Made by a program: the position numbers and the translations under genes | The notes under the pieces: model-generated | Databases searched by the model: none | Told to the model about the DNA's origin: nothing | The model's input: the letters and a program-made list of their open reading frames with translations, nothing else | DNA from: Actinomycetes bacterium | GTDB taxonomy: Bacteria; Actinomycetota; Actinomycetes; Actinomycetales; Microbacteriaceae | Assembly (NCBI GenBank): GCA_021793715.1 | Contig: JAJYSF010000014.1 | Span: 1 to 10,171 of the forward strand | Direction: 5' to 3' | Length of the DNA stretch: 10,171 nucleotides | Part shown: one piece after another, positions 1-6,381 of the stretch | Layout: every line of letters starts with the position of its first letter | How positions within the stretch are numbered: position 1 is the stretch's first letter

Positions 1-2
1 GC

Positions 3-560
3 GAGGCGATCGGACTGCCTCTCGCCACGAACACCGTCGTGATCAACTTCGAGCAGTTGGCGACGAACATGCGTGATCCCGCGGTCGACACGATCCTGCT
101 CGACACGACTTTCTGGGGCGGCATCCGGGCGTGCGTCAAGGCGGCGGCGGTCTGCGACGTATTCCAGACGCAGATCGGCGTGCACTCCTCCGGTGAACTC
201 GGTGTGCAATTGGCGACGATGCTCCACCTCGGCGCGGTGCTGCCGAACCTGGAGTACGCCGCCGACGCCCACTACCACCACCTCGCGGACGACGTCATCG
301 TCGGCGGGAAGCTGTCGATCGAGGACGGTTCGATCGCCGTGCCCGACGGCCCGGGCCTGGGGGTGGAGCTCGACGAGGACCGCGTCCAGCGGTACGCCGA
401 GCTGTACCGCAGGCAAGGCGCGTACCCCTATGACCGGGACCCGGGGCGGCCGGGCTGGTACCCGCTGCTCCCGAACGGCCGGTGGGCGCCACAGCGCGCC
501 GTGCCGGCGGACGAGCTGGACCCCGCGACGGGCTCCGAATGGTCGGGAGGTGCGGCATGA
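3..560 (+). CDS. Glucarate dehydratase-like enolase-superfamily enzyme, C-terminal part (5' truncated by window edge)
   Basis: This is the C-terminal 185 residues of an acid-sugar dehydratase; the open frame reaches the left edge of the window, so the N-terminal cap and much of the barrel lie upstream. The segment [17 protein letters not shown] near the edge, the FWGGIRA stretch, and [13 protein letters not shown] followed by [13 protein letters not shown] match the order of the last barrel strands in the glucarate dehydratase subgroup. The His at 183-185 corresponds to that subgroup's catalytic base and the Asp at 264-266 to its partner. Members abstract the proton next to a carboxylate and dehydrate aldarates or aldonates to 2-keto-3-deoxy acids. 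The usual HSN motif is HSS here, so the substrate may not be glucarate itself. The stop overlaps the next start (ATGA), and the neighbours fit sugar-acid catabolism. The family call is firm; the substrate is open (glucarate, galactarate, an aldarolactone or an aldonate). Confidence 0.85.
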   Translation, partial: EAIGLPLATNTVVINFEQLATNMRDPAVDTILLDTTFWGGIRACVKAAAVCDVFQTQIGVHSSGELGVQLATMLHLGAVLPNLEYAADAHYHHLADDVIVGGKLSIEDGSIAVPDGPGLGVELDEDRVQRYAELYRRQGAYPYDRDPGRPGWYPLLPNGRWAPQRAVPADELDPATGSEWSGGAA

Positions 561-1420
561 TCGACGTCCACACGCACTGGATGTCCCCTCGGCACTGGGG
601 AGAGGAATGGACCCGGCACTGGCGTCCCGTCGTCGGCGCGGACTGGCCCGAGGTGTCCGAGGATGAGTTCGACACCGCCATGGCCGACGGCGGCGTCACC
701 ACGGCGATCGTCTTCGGTGTTCGCGCCTCCCGGGCAGGGGTGGCGACGCCCAATGAGCACATTGCGCGGTTCTGCTCCGAGCGCCCCGGGCGCACACTCG
801 GGTTCATGTCCCTCGATCTCGCCGATCCCGACGTCGTCGAGCAGATGGACGAAGGGGTGCGCCTCGGACTCGTGGGAGCCAAGCTGTACCCGGTGCTCTC
901 CGACGCCGACCCGCTCGACCCCGCGCTGGAACCCGTGTTCGCACGTGCCGAACAGGCCGGCCTGGTACTGCTGTGGCACATCGGCGGCACCGCCAGCCGC
1001 ATCGGTCGTCTCGCCTACAGCCGGCCGCTGATCATCGACGAGATCGCTCGCCGCCACCCCGATCTCACGCAGATCATGGCGCACATGGGCGCACCGTGGC
1101 AGCGGGACGCCGTCGCCGTTCTCCGCAAGAATCCGCGAGTGTTCGCCGACGTCTCGGGTCTGTGGACGCGTCCGGTCGACGGGAGCTGGGCACTGCACAC
1201 GGCCGCCGAGTACGGGGTCGACGGGAAGCTGCTGTTCGGTTCGGATTACCCGACGTTCGCTCCGCGGGCCGCCGTCGAGGCTCTTCGGGGGCTCGCCGGG
1301 ACCGATCGCCCCGGCTTCGCCCCGCTCGATCCCGGAGTCGTCGAGGGCATCGTCGACCGCGATGCGCTCGTTCTGCTGGGACTGGCCGACCGCCTCACCG
1401 CACGAAAGGAACCTTCATGA
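557..1420 (+). CDS. Amidohydrolase-family (PF04909/COG2159-like) metal-dependent hydrolase, possible lactonase
   Basis: A 287-residue TIM-barrel hydrolase. Seen: an N-terminal HTH metal motif (H5, H7), [10 protein letters not shown] around residue 104-112, LLWHIGG with H141, MAHMGAPW with H176, and LLFGSDYP with D230. These are the standard ligand and catalytic positions of the Amidohydro_2 family. The start at 557 is preferred because GGGAGGT at 545-551 lies 5 nt upstream and the family begins right before its HxH motif; the frame is open 25 codons further upstream but that part looks non-homologous. The start overlaps the preceding stop (ATGA). Family members include lactonases, hydratases and decarboxylases of organic acids; one is galactarolactone isomerase, which works with an enolase-superfamily cycloisomerase in oxidative hexuronate breakdown. 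Next to an enolase-type enzyme and an SDR, a sugar-lactone substrate is plausible but inferred. Confidence 0.85.
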   Translation: MIDVHTHWMSPRHWGEEWTRHWRPVVGADWPEVSEDEFDTAMADGGVTTAIVFGVRASRAGVATPNEHIARFCSERPGRTLGFMSLDLADPDVVEQMDEGVRLGLVGAKLYPVLSDADPLDPALEPVFARAEQAGLVLLWHIGGTASRIGRLAYSRPLIIDEIARRHPDLTQIMAHMGAPWQRDAVAVLRKNPRVFADVSGLWTRPVDGSWALHTAAEYGVDGKLLFGSDYPTFAPRAAVEALRGLAGTDRPGFAPLDPGVVEGIVDRDALVLLGLADRLTARKEPS

Positions 1421-2334
1421 AATTGCTGGAAGGCAAGGTCGCGCTCGTGACCGGAGCCGGACGGGGGATCGGGCGCGGGCACGCGCTCGAACTCGCGCAC
1501 CACGGTGCAAGGCTCGTCGTCAACGATCTGGGCTCCGACGCCGAGGGCGAGGGACGCAGCGCCGTCGTCGACGATGTCGTCGAGCGTATCCGGGCGCTGG
1601 GCGGCGAGGCGGTCGCCGACTACGGCGATGTCGCCGACGAGGCCGACGCCGAGGCCATGGTCGCGCGCGCCTACGACGAATGGGGCCGTCTCGACATCCT
1701 AGTGAACAACGCCGGCGTCATCCGTGACGGCTTCATCTGGGAACTGGAGGCCGCGGACTTCGACGTCGTCATGCGCGTGCACGCCAGAGGAACCTGGCTC
1801 ACGTGCCGCGCCGCGGCACGGCGGTGGAGGCGACTGGCCGAGACCGGCCCGTTCTCCGGAGGACGCATTGTCAACACGACCTCCGGCGTCGGATTGGGCG
1901 GCAATGTGCGCGAGACCAACTACGCCGCCGCCAAGGCCGCGATCGTGGGGATGACGCTCTCGCTCAACCTCGAACTCCGCGACCTCGGTGTGACCTGCAA
2001 CGTCGTCGGCCCGGCGGGCAGCACCCGCATCTCGGCCGCGCTGCCCACCGAGCGTTTCGATGGGCGAGAGACGGATGAGTACACCGAATGGGACCCGAAC
2101 GACCCGGCGAACAGCTCACCGCTGGTCGCCTGGCTCGCCAGCGACCAGTCGGCGCTCGTGTCCGGCCAGGTGCTCCGCGTGCCCAAGGACCGGATCGTCC
2201 TCATGGAGGGGTGGACCGAGGCCGGCGAGGTCGAGGCGAGCGGCCGATGGGATGCCGAGACGCTCGGCACGGTGCTCGCCGAAGAAGTCTTCGGCACCCG
2301 CCACCTGGGCTGGCCGCGCTCGTTCGCCCGTTGA
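1417..2334 (+). CDS. Short-chain dehydrogenase/reductase (classical catalytic residues, C-terminally extended)
   Basis: A 305-residue NAD(P)-dependent SDR. Seen: TGAGRGIG at residues 12-19 (cofactor loop), VVND with D37 at the end of beta-2 (an acidic residue there usually favours NAD), NNAG at 97-100, S156, and YAAAK with Y169 and K173, so the catalytic set is intact. It is longer than a usual 250-residue SDR: the HARGTWLTCRAAARRW helix and the tail after about residue 255 (DRIVLMEGWTEAGEVEASGRW) resemble SDRs of the MFE/Hsd4 3-hydroxyacyl-CoA dehydrogenase type. In this cluster it more likely oxidises or reduces a sugar-acid or lactone intermediate, but that rests on context. Start 1417 overlaps the previous stop (ATGA), with GAAAGGA at 1404-1410 as ribosome binding site. 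The frame is open further upstream, but that part is the out-of-frame reading of the amidohydrolase gene. Confidence 0.9.
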   Translation: MKLLEGKVALVTGAGRGIGRGHALELAHHGARLVVNDLGSDAEGEGRSAVVDDVVERIRALGGEAVADYGDVADEADAEAMVARAYDEWGRLDILVNNAGVIRDGFIWELEAADFDVVMRVHARGTWLTCRAAARRWRRLAETGPFSGGRIVNTTSGVGLGGNVRETNYAAAKAAIVGMTLSLNLELRDLGVTCNVVGPAGSTRISAALPTERFDGRETDEYTEWDPNDPANSSPLVAWLASDQSALVSGQVLRVPKDRIVLMEGWTEAGEVEASGRWDAETLGTVLAEEVFGTRHLGWPRSFAR

Positions 2335-2365
2335 CCGCGACCGCCCGCCATCACCGACGAAGCAG

Positions 2366-2373
2366 AGAAAGGA
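2366..2373 (+). promoter_or_regulatory. Ribosome binding site deciding the start at 2382
   Basis: AGAAAGGA lies 8 nt before the ATG at 2382. Another ATG at 2377 is only 3 nt away and in a different frame, so 2382 is the start of the 558-residue protein. The same frame is open back to 2088, but there it only overlaps the end of the SDR gene. Confidence 0.7.
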
Positions 2374-2381
2374 AACATGAC

Positions 2382-4058
2382 ATGTCGACCGCATTCGCCA
2401 TGCGAGCACTTGAGATCAACGCCGAGACGATGTGGCGCCCCGACGAGGTCGACCGGGCGCTTCGGTTCGCCGCCGACCACGGCATGAACATGCTCGTCTT
2501 CCACGACGGGGACATCATGAACCGACTCGTCTTCCCGCGGCGGTACTTCCCGCCGTTCTCGCCCTGGGGAGCCGCGCCTCCGCGCCGCGGCGAGAACGCG
2601 ATCTACAACGCGCGAGCGTACCTGCGCAACCTCACACGCAAGTGCCGGAACCAGGGCATCCAGTTCCTGCTCGAAGTCAAAGAGCTCGCCTTCCCCGACG
2701 AGGTGCTCGAACTGCACCCCGAACTGGTCAAGAACGGCACGGTCTGCCCGACCGAGCCGTTCTGGGCCGAGTTCATCGAGACGCGCTATCGCGAGATGTG
2801 CGAGGACTTCGTGGACCTCGCCGGGTTCATCGTCTCGGTGGGCAGTCCCGAAGGGCGCGCGACGCTCGCATCGAAACGATGCGAGTGCGAAGGATGCCGG
2901 AACGCGGTGCCGGCCGACTGGCACCGCACGGTCGTCTCCGCGATCGACCGTGCCGTCCGTCCATTCGGACGGCGCCTGGTCATCCGCGAGTTCAGCTACT
3001 CGAAGGCCGCGCAGGACGCCGTGATCGAAAGCCTCTCGGACCTGCCCGAGGACATCGACTACTGCGTCAAGCCCTACGCCCGCGACTACTACATGCCCTG
3101 GCCCGACAACCCGGCGCTGCCGGCCCTGACCGACCGGCGCAAGTGGGTCGAGTACGACGTCCACGGCCAGTACTACGGGTGGGGCATCCTGCCCTGCGCG
3201 GTCGCCGACGACATCAAGTACCGATTCGATCGCGCACGGGCCAATGGCGCTTCGGGCATCCTGTTGCGGACCGACTGGGAACGTGTCAACGGACTATGGG
3301 CCGTGAACACCTTCAGCCGGGTCAACCTGGCCGTCGCCGCCTACTTGGGACTGCACCCCGACGCCGACGCGCGGGAAGCGCTCACCGAGTCGCTCCGCAC
3401 GACGGGCCTGGTCGACCAGGCCCTGGACGCCGAGCAGACGGCCGATGTCGCGGCGATGCTGTCCGAAGTGCTGCCGATCGTCAACGGGACGATGTACACC
3501 GGGCGCTTCGTCTACAACAACAGCAGTACGATCCCCAACGGCGTCGAGCACGCCTGGTGGCACATGGCCGTCCAGAACGACCTCGCCGAATGGGATCCCT
3601 CCGCCGAAGGCGTCCTGGACCTGAGCCGCATCGAGAACGTCGAAGCGCTGCTCGCCGAGAAGGACGCCGCCCTCGCCGCCTGGACCGATCTGCTCCCGCG
3701 TCTGCGTGAGCGGATCGCGAACGGGTCGCTGCGGCTGCCCGATCCGGGCCGCGTCGGCGATGTGGCCGCCTGGGCGGACCAGTACCTCACCGCTTTCGCC
3801 GTCTCGGGGATCGTCGTCATCCTCGCGAAGGCCCTCGAAGCGGGACGGCGCGAACCGGAACTGCCGAACAGGCTCGAACGCGAGATCGACGCACTGGAGC
3901 GGATGGCCCGGAGCGCACTCGAACGCGAGGAGCTCGCACTCTACTCGCACCACATCGAACTGCTCATGGGCGGTGAGCGGATGTTGCGCATCGCGGAGGA
4001 CGCGCGCCGGATCCTGCGAGCGGCACAGGAAGGAGAAGCAGTTGGAACTCGGTCTTGA
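2382..4058 (+). CDS. Uncharacterised 558-aa TIM-barrel protein, distantly GH67 alpha-glucuronidase-like, with CxCxxC motif
   Basis: No signal peptide or membrane segment is seen, so it is probably cytosolic. I do not recognise a named family, but the layout resembles the GH67 alpha-glucuronidase catalytic region. DLAGFIVSVGSPEG (145-158, E157) sits where GH67 has GGFLVKANSEG with its general acid. DYCVKPYARDYY (226-237, D235) resembles the QIKNGP..DF strand. KWVEYDVHGQYYGWG (254-268, E257) resembles LELQITQEYLG. GILLRTDWERVNGLWAVNTFSRVNLAVAAYLGLHPDADA (292-330) parallels the GH67 D..W..H.LAQAN.YAFGRLAWNPD segment. Unlike GH67 as I know it, CECEGC (C167, C169, C172) directly follows the putative acid, a possible metal site. 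Residues 410-558 are mostly helical and end in charged heptad-like helices. Next to uronate isomerase, a role in releasing or processing a glucuronide is attractive but unproven; no enzymatic activity can be asserted. It starts 47 nt after the SDR gene. Confidence 0.7.
   Translation: MSTAFAMRALEINAETMWRPDEVDRALRFAADHGMNMLVFHDGDIMNRLVFPRRYFPPFSPWGAAPPRRGENAIYNARAYLRNLTRKCRNQGIQFLLEVKELAFPDEVLELHPELVKNGTVCPTEPFWAEFIETRYREMCEDFVDLAGFIVSVGSPEGRATLASKRCECEGCRNAVPADWHRTVVSAIDRAVRPFGRRLVIREFSYSKAAQDAVIESLSDLPEDIDYCVKPYARDYYMPWPDNPALPALTDRRKWVEYDVHGQYYGWGILPCAVADDIKYRFDRARANGASGILLRTDWERVNGLWAVNTFSRVNLAVAAYLGLHPDADAREALTESLRTTGLVDQALDAEQTADVAAMLSEVLPIVNGTMYTGRFVYNNSSTIPNGVEHAWWHMAVQNDLAEWDPSAEGVLDLSRIENVEALLAEKDAALAAWTDLLPRLRERIANGSLRLPDPGRVGDVAAWADQYLTAFAVSGIVVILAKALEAGRREPELPNRLEREIDALERMARSALEREELALYSHHIELLMGGERMLRIAEDARRILRAAQEGEAVGTRS
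4027..4035 (+). promoter_or_regulatory. Strong ribosome binding site for a TTG start
   Basis: AGGAAGGAG lies inside the end of the preceding gene, 6 nt before TTG at 4042. No ATG or GTG in the right frame lies close to it, so TTG is taken as the start codon of the second SDR. Confidence 0.75.
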
Positions 4059-4836
4059 GTCCAAAATCGCAGTCGTCGTCGGTGGTGGCGGCGGCATCGG
4101 CGGCGGCATCGCCCGCGCCCTCGCCGCCGAGGGCGCGACGGTCGCGGTGTGCGACCGCGACCACGAGGCCGCACGGCGTGTGGCCGATCAGGGGAACCGG
4201 GACGGAGGCCTACGGGGCAGACTGCACGCCGTCGCGATGGACCTGGCCGACCTCGAATCCGTCGCCCGGGCGGTCGAGGAGATCAAGCGCACGCTCGGCA
4301 CCGCGACCATCCTGGTGAACAACACCGGCGGCCCCCCACCCGGCCCCGTCGAAGGGGTCGCCCCCGAAGCCTGGCTGGAGAGTTTCCAGAGCATGGTGCT
4401 GCCGGTCTTCGCGTTGACCGACGCCCTGCTCCCGGGCATGAGGGAGCAGCGCTGGGGACGGGTCATCACCAGCACGTCGTTCGGAGTCGTCGAGCCCATC
4501 GCGAACCTGGGAATCTCCAACGCGATGCGACCGGCTCTGCTCGGCTGGTCGAAGACGCTGGCCGACGAGGTCGGACACGAGGGGATCACGGCGAACATCG
4601 TCGTGCCGGGCAAGATCGCCACCGACCGCGCTATCGCAATCGACCGCGATCGCGCCGAACGCGAGCAGCGGACGCTGCAGGAGGTCGTCGACGAGAACTC
4701 CGCCGACATCGCGGTCGGCCGATACGGCACCCCCGAGGAATACGGCGCCGCAGTCGCCTTCCTCGCGAGCGAGCAGGCGTCCTACATCACCGGAAGCGTC
4801 ATCCGCATCGATGGCGGACTCATCGGGAGCATCTGA
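4042..4836 (+). CDS. Divergent SDR-family protein lacking catalytic Tyr and Lys
   Basis: A 264-residue Rossmann-fold protein of SDR length. Seen: VVVGGGGGIGGGIA (11-24) in place of TGxxxGIG, CDRD at the end of beta-2 (37-40), NNTGG (93-97) in place of NNAG, ITSTSFG with S144/S146, and the family C-terminus VGRYGTPEEYGAAVAFLASEQASYITGSVIRIDGG. Counting from S146 with E. coli FabG spacing (+13, +17), the Tyr position is S159 and the Lys position is R163 (LGISNAMRPALLGWSKTLA). This S..xR pattern is typical of a known 'BKR-like' SDR branch that departs from the catalytic tetrad, so it is probably not a mutation or pseudogene; the frame is intact. Activity may be altered (isomerase, dehydratase, non-classical reductase) or absent. 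The TTG start overlaps the previous gene by 17 nt. The substrate is unknown; the operon suggests a uronate or keto-acid intermediate. Confidence 0.85.
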   Translation: MELGLESKIAVVVGGGGGIGGGIARALAAEGATVAVCDRDHEAARRVADQGNRDGGLRGRLHAVAMDLADLESVARAVEEIKRTLGTATILVNNTGGPPPGPVEGVAPEAWLESFQSMVLPVFALTDALLPGMREQRWGRVITSTSFGVVEPIANLGISNAMRPALLGWSKTLADEVGHEGITANIVVPGKIATDRAIAIDRDRAEREQRTLQEVVDENSADIAVGRYGTPEEYGAAVAFLASEQASYITGSVIRIDGGLIGSI

Positions 4837-4857
4837 GGCCATGCGCCAGGTGACATG

Positions 4858-4893
4858 GCCGCCGCTCTCGCCCGTGTGGGCGAGAGCGGCGGC
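4858..4893 (+). terminator. Perfect 16-bp inverted repeat with 4-nt loop (hairpin; terminator or mRNA processing element)
   Basis: Arms 4858-4873 (GCCGCCGCTCTCGCCC) and 4878-4893 (GGGCGAGAGCGGCGGC) pair perfectly around GTGT, 21 nt after the second SDR's stop. There is no T-tract after it, which is common for actinobacterial hairpin terminators; it could also protect the upstream mRNA 3' end. It lies before the uxaC ribosome binding site, so it may uncouple expression of blocks A and B. Confidence 0.75.
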
Positions 4894-4923
4894 ACGGTGC
4901 GCCCTCATCGCCCGACAACGTCG

Positions 4924-4930
4924 AAAGGAG
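4924..4930 (+). promoter_or_regulatory. Ribosome binding site deciding a GTG start for uronate isomerase
   Basis: AAAGGAG lies 8 nt before GTG at 4939. The only upstream in-frame ATG (4855) abuts the hairpin and has no such site, and the translation from there to 4938 does not resemble the family N-terminus. GTG 4939 is therefore the start. Confidence 0.75.
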
Positions 4931-4938
4931 CCCCGGCC

Positions 4939-6381
4939 GTGACCGACACGCCCAAGATCATGCTCGACCCCGATCGGCTGTTCCCCGCCGATCCGACGAC
5001 GCGCTCGTTCGCCCGCGAGATCTACGAGACGATCCGTGACCTGCCGATCGTGAGTCTGCACGGGCACGTCGATCCCGCGCTCCTGGCCGCTGACGAGCCG
5101 TTCCGGTCCGCAACGCAGCTGCTGGTGACCGACGACCACTACATCACGCGACTGATGGTCTCGCAAGGAGTCCCGCTCGACCTGTTCGACTGGACGCGCC
5201 CGGCGGGGCGCGAGGCCGCAGCATCCGACCGCGAGGTCTGGCGCGAATTCTGCCGCCGCTGGCCCGCGTTCCGAGCGACGCCGAGCAGACTCTGGCTCGA
5301 ATACGAGCTGGTCGAGATCCTCGGCGTCGATGAGCGGCCCTCAGCGGAGTCGGCGGACCGAATCTTCGACGCGATCGCCGAGCGCCTCGACGACGCGGCG
5401 TTTCGCCCGCGTGCACTCTTCGAGCGGTTCGGCATCGACGTGCTGGCGACGACCGATGAACCGTGGAGCGACCTGGCGTATCACGACGTGCTCCGCGACA
5501 GCGGCCTTCGCGGCGCCGTCATTCCTACGATGCGCCCGGACAAGCTGTTCGAGGTGGCGCACGCCGACTGGACCGAGTCGGTGCGAAAGTTCGAGGAGGC
5601 GGCCGGCGCACGCATCGACGACGCGGAGGACCTGATCGCCGCCATCGCGATCCGACGTGAGTTCTTCCGCTCCCGAGGGGCGACGGCGACCGACCACGGT
5701 TCGCCGACGATGGAGGTCCGGCCGATGCCTGCCGCCGATGTCGATCGCATCTTCGCGGCCGCCCGCGCCGGAGCCGAAGTCGCAGCGGCCGACGCCGACG
5801 CCTTCCGTGCTCACATGCTGTTCGAGACGGCGCGGCTCGCGGCGCAGGATGGTCTCGTCATGCAACTCCATGCCGGGGCGATACGCGATTACGACCCGAG
5901 AGTCTCCTCTGTTCACGGGCCGGACCGGGGCTTTGACATCCCGATGTGGACCGATGCGGCGAACGCGCTGCGGCCGCTGCTCGGCGCATTCGGTTTCGAG
6001 GAACGTTTCCGATGCGTCGTCTACACGCTCGACGAGTCGCTCTGGTCCCGAGAGCTCGCCCCGCTCGCGGGCGCCTACCCTGCACTGTTCCTGGGGGCGC
6101 CGTGGTGGTTCCTCGACACCCCGAGCGCGATGCGCCGTCATCGCGAAGCCGTCACCGACACGGCGGGTTTCTACAACACGGCGGGCTTCGTCGACGACAC
6201 CCGCGCTTTCCTGTCGATCCCGGCCCGCCACGACACGGCGCGGCGCTCGGACGCGGCGGCACTGGCCGAACTGGTCGCAGCAGGCCTGCTGCCGCTCGCC
6301 GAGGCGCAGGAGCTCGCGATCGACCTCACCTCGCACATCCCGACAACGGTGTTCCGATGGAAGAAAGAGATGGACTCATGA
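4939..6381 (+). CDS. uxaC: Uronate (glucuronate/galacturonate) isomerase
   Basis: A 480-residue cytosolic enzyme of the amidohydrolase superfamily, close to the usual length of about 470. It interconverts D-glucuronate and D-fructuronate (and D-galacturonate and D-tagaturonate), the first step of isomerase-type hexuronate catabolism. Seen: an N-terminal FPADPTTRSFAREIYETIRDLPIVSLHGHVDP with H41 and H43 (most relatives have HCH, here HGH), LLVTDDHYITRLMVSQGV (61-78) as in UxaC, ATTDEPWSDL (170-179), AVIPTMRPDK (193-202), TDHG (251-254), LVMQLHAGAIRDYDP with H311, GAPWWFLDTPSAM, and the near-terminal FVDDTRAFLSIPARHD (417-432), a family hallmark. The start is GTG with AAAGGAG 8 nt before it. 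The stop overlaps the ALDH start (ATGA). This gene anchors the interpretation of the locus as uronate-utilising. Which uronate is preferred cannot be told. Confidence 0.92.
   Translation: MTDTPKIMLDPDRLFPADPTTRSFAREIYETIRDLPIVSLHGHVDPALLAADEPFRSATQLLVTDDHYITRLMVSQGVPLDLFDWTRPAGREAAASDREVWREFCRRWPAFRATPSRLWLEYELVEILGVDERPSAESADRIFDAIAERLDDAAFRPRALFERFGIDVLATTDEPWSDLAYHDVLRDSGLRGAVIPTMRPDKLFEVAHADWTESVRKFEEAAGARIDDAEDLIAAIAIRREFFRSRGATATDHGSPTMEVRPMPAADVDRIFAAARAGAEVAAADADAFRAHMLFETARLAAQDGLVMQLHAGAIRDYDPRVSSVHGPDRGFDIPMWTDAANALRPLLGAFGFEERFRCVVYTLDESLWSRELAPLAGAYPALFLGAPWWFLDTPSAMRRHREAVTDTAGFYNTAGFVDDTRAFLSIPARHDTARRSDAAALAELVAAGLLPLAEAQELAIDLTSHIPTTVFRWKKEMDS

Noticed and set aside
1920..3164. 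Minus-strand open frame of about 410 codons opposite the SDR and GH67-like genes
   Set aside because: Antisense to well-supported genes, no recognisable domain, and it spans two plus-strand genes.
4042..4836. Second SDR as a decayed pseudogene because catalytic Tyr and Lys are missing
   Set aside because: The frame is intact, the RBS is strong, the rest of the fold is conserved, and the same S..xR pattern is known from an SDR side branch.
4855..4938. ATG at 4855 as an upstream start for uronate isomerase
   Set aside because: It abuts the perfect hairpin, has no ribosome site and adds residues not resembling the family; GTG 4939 has AAAGGAG at good spacing.
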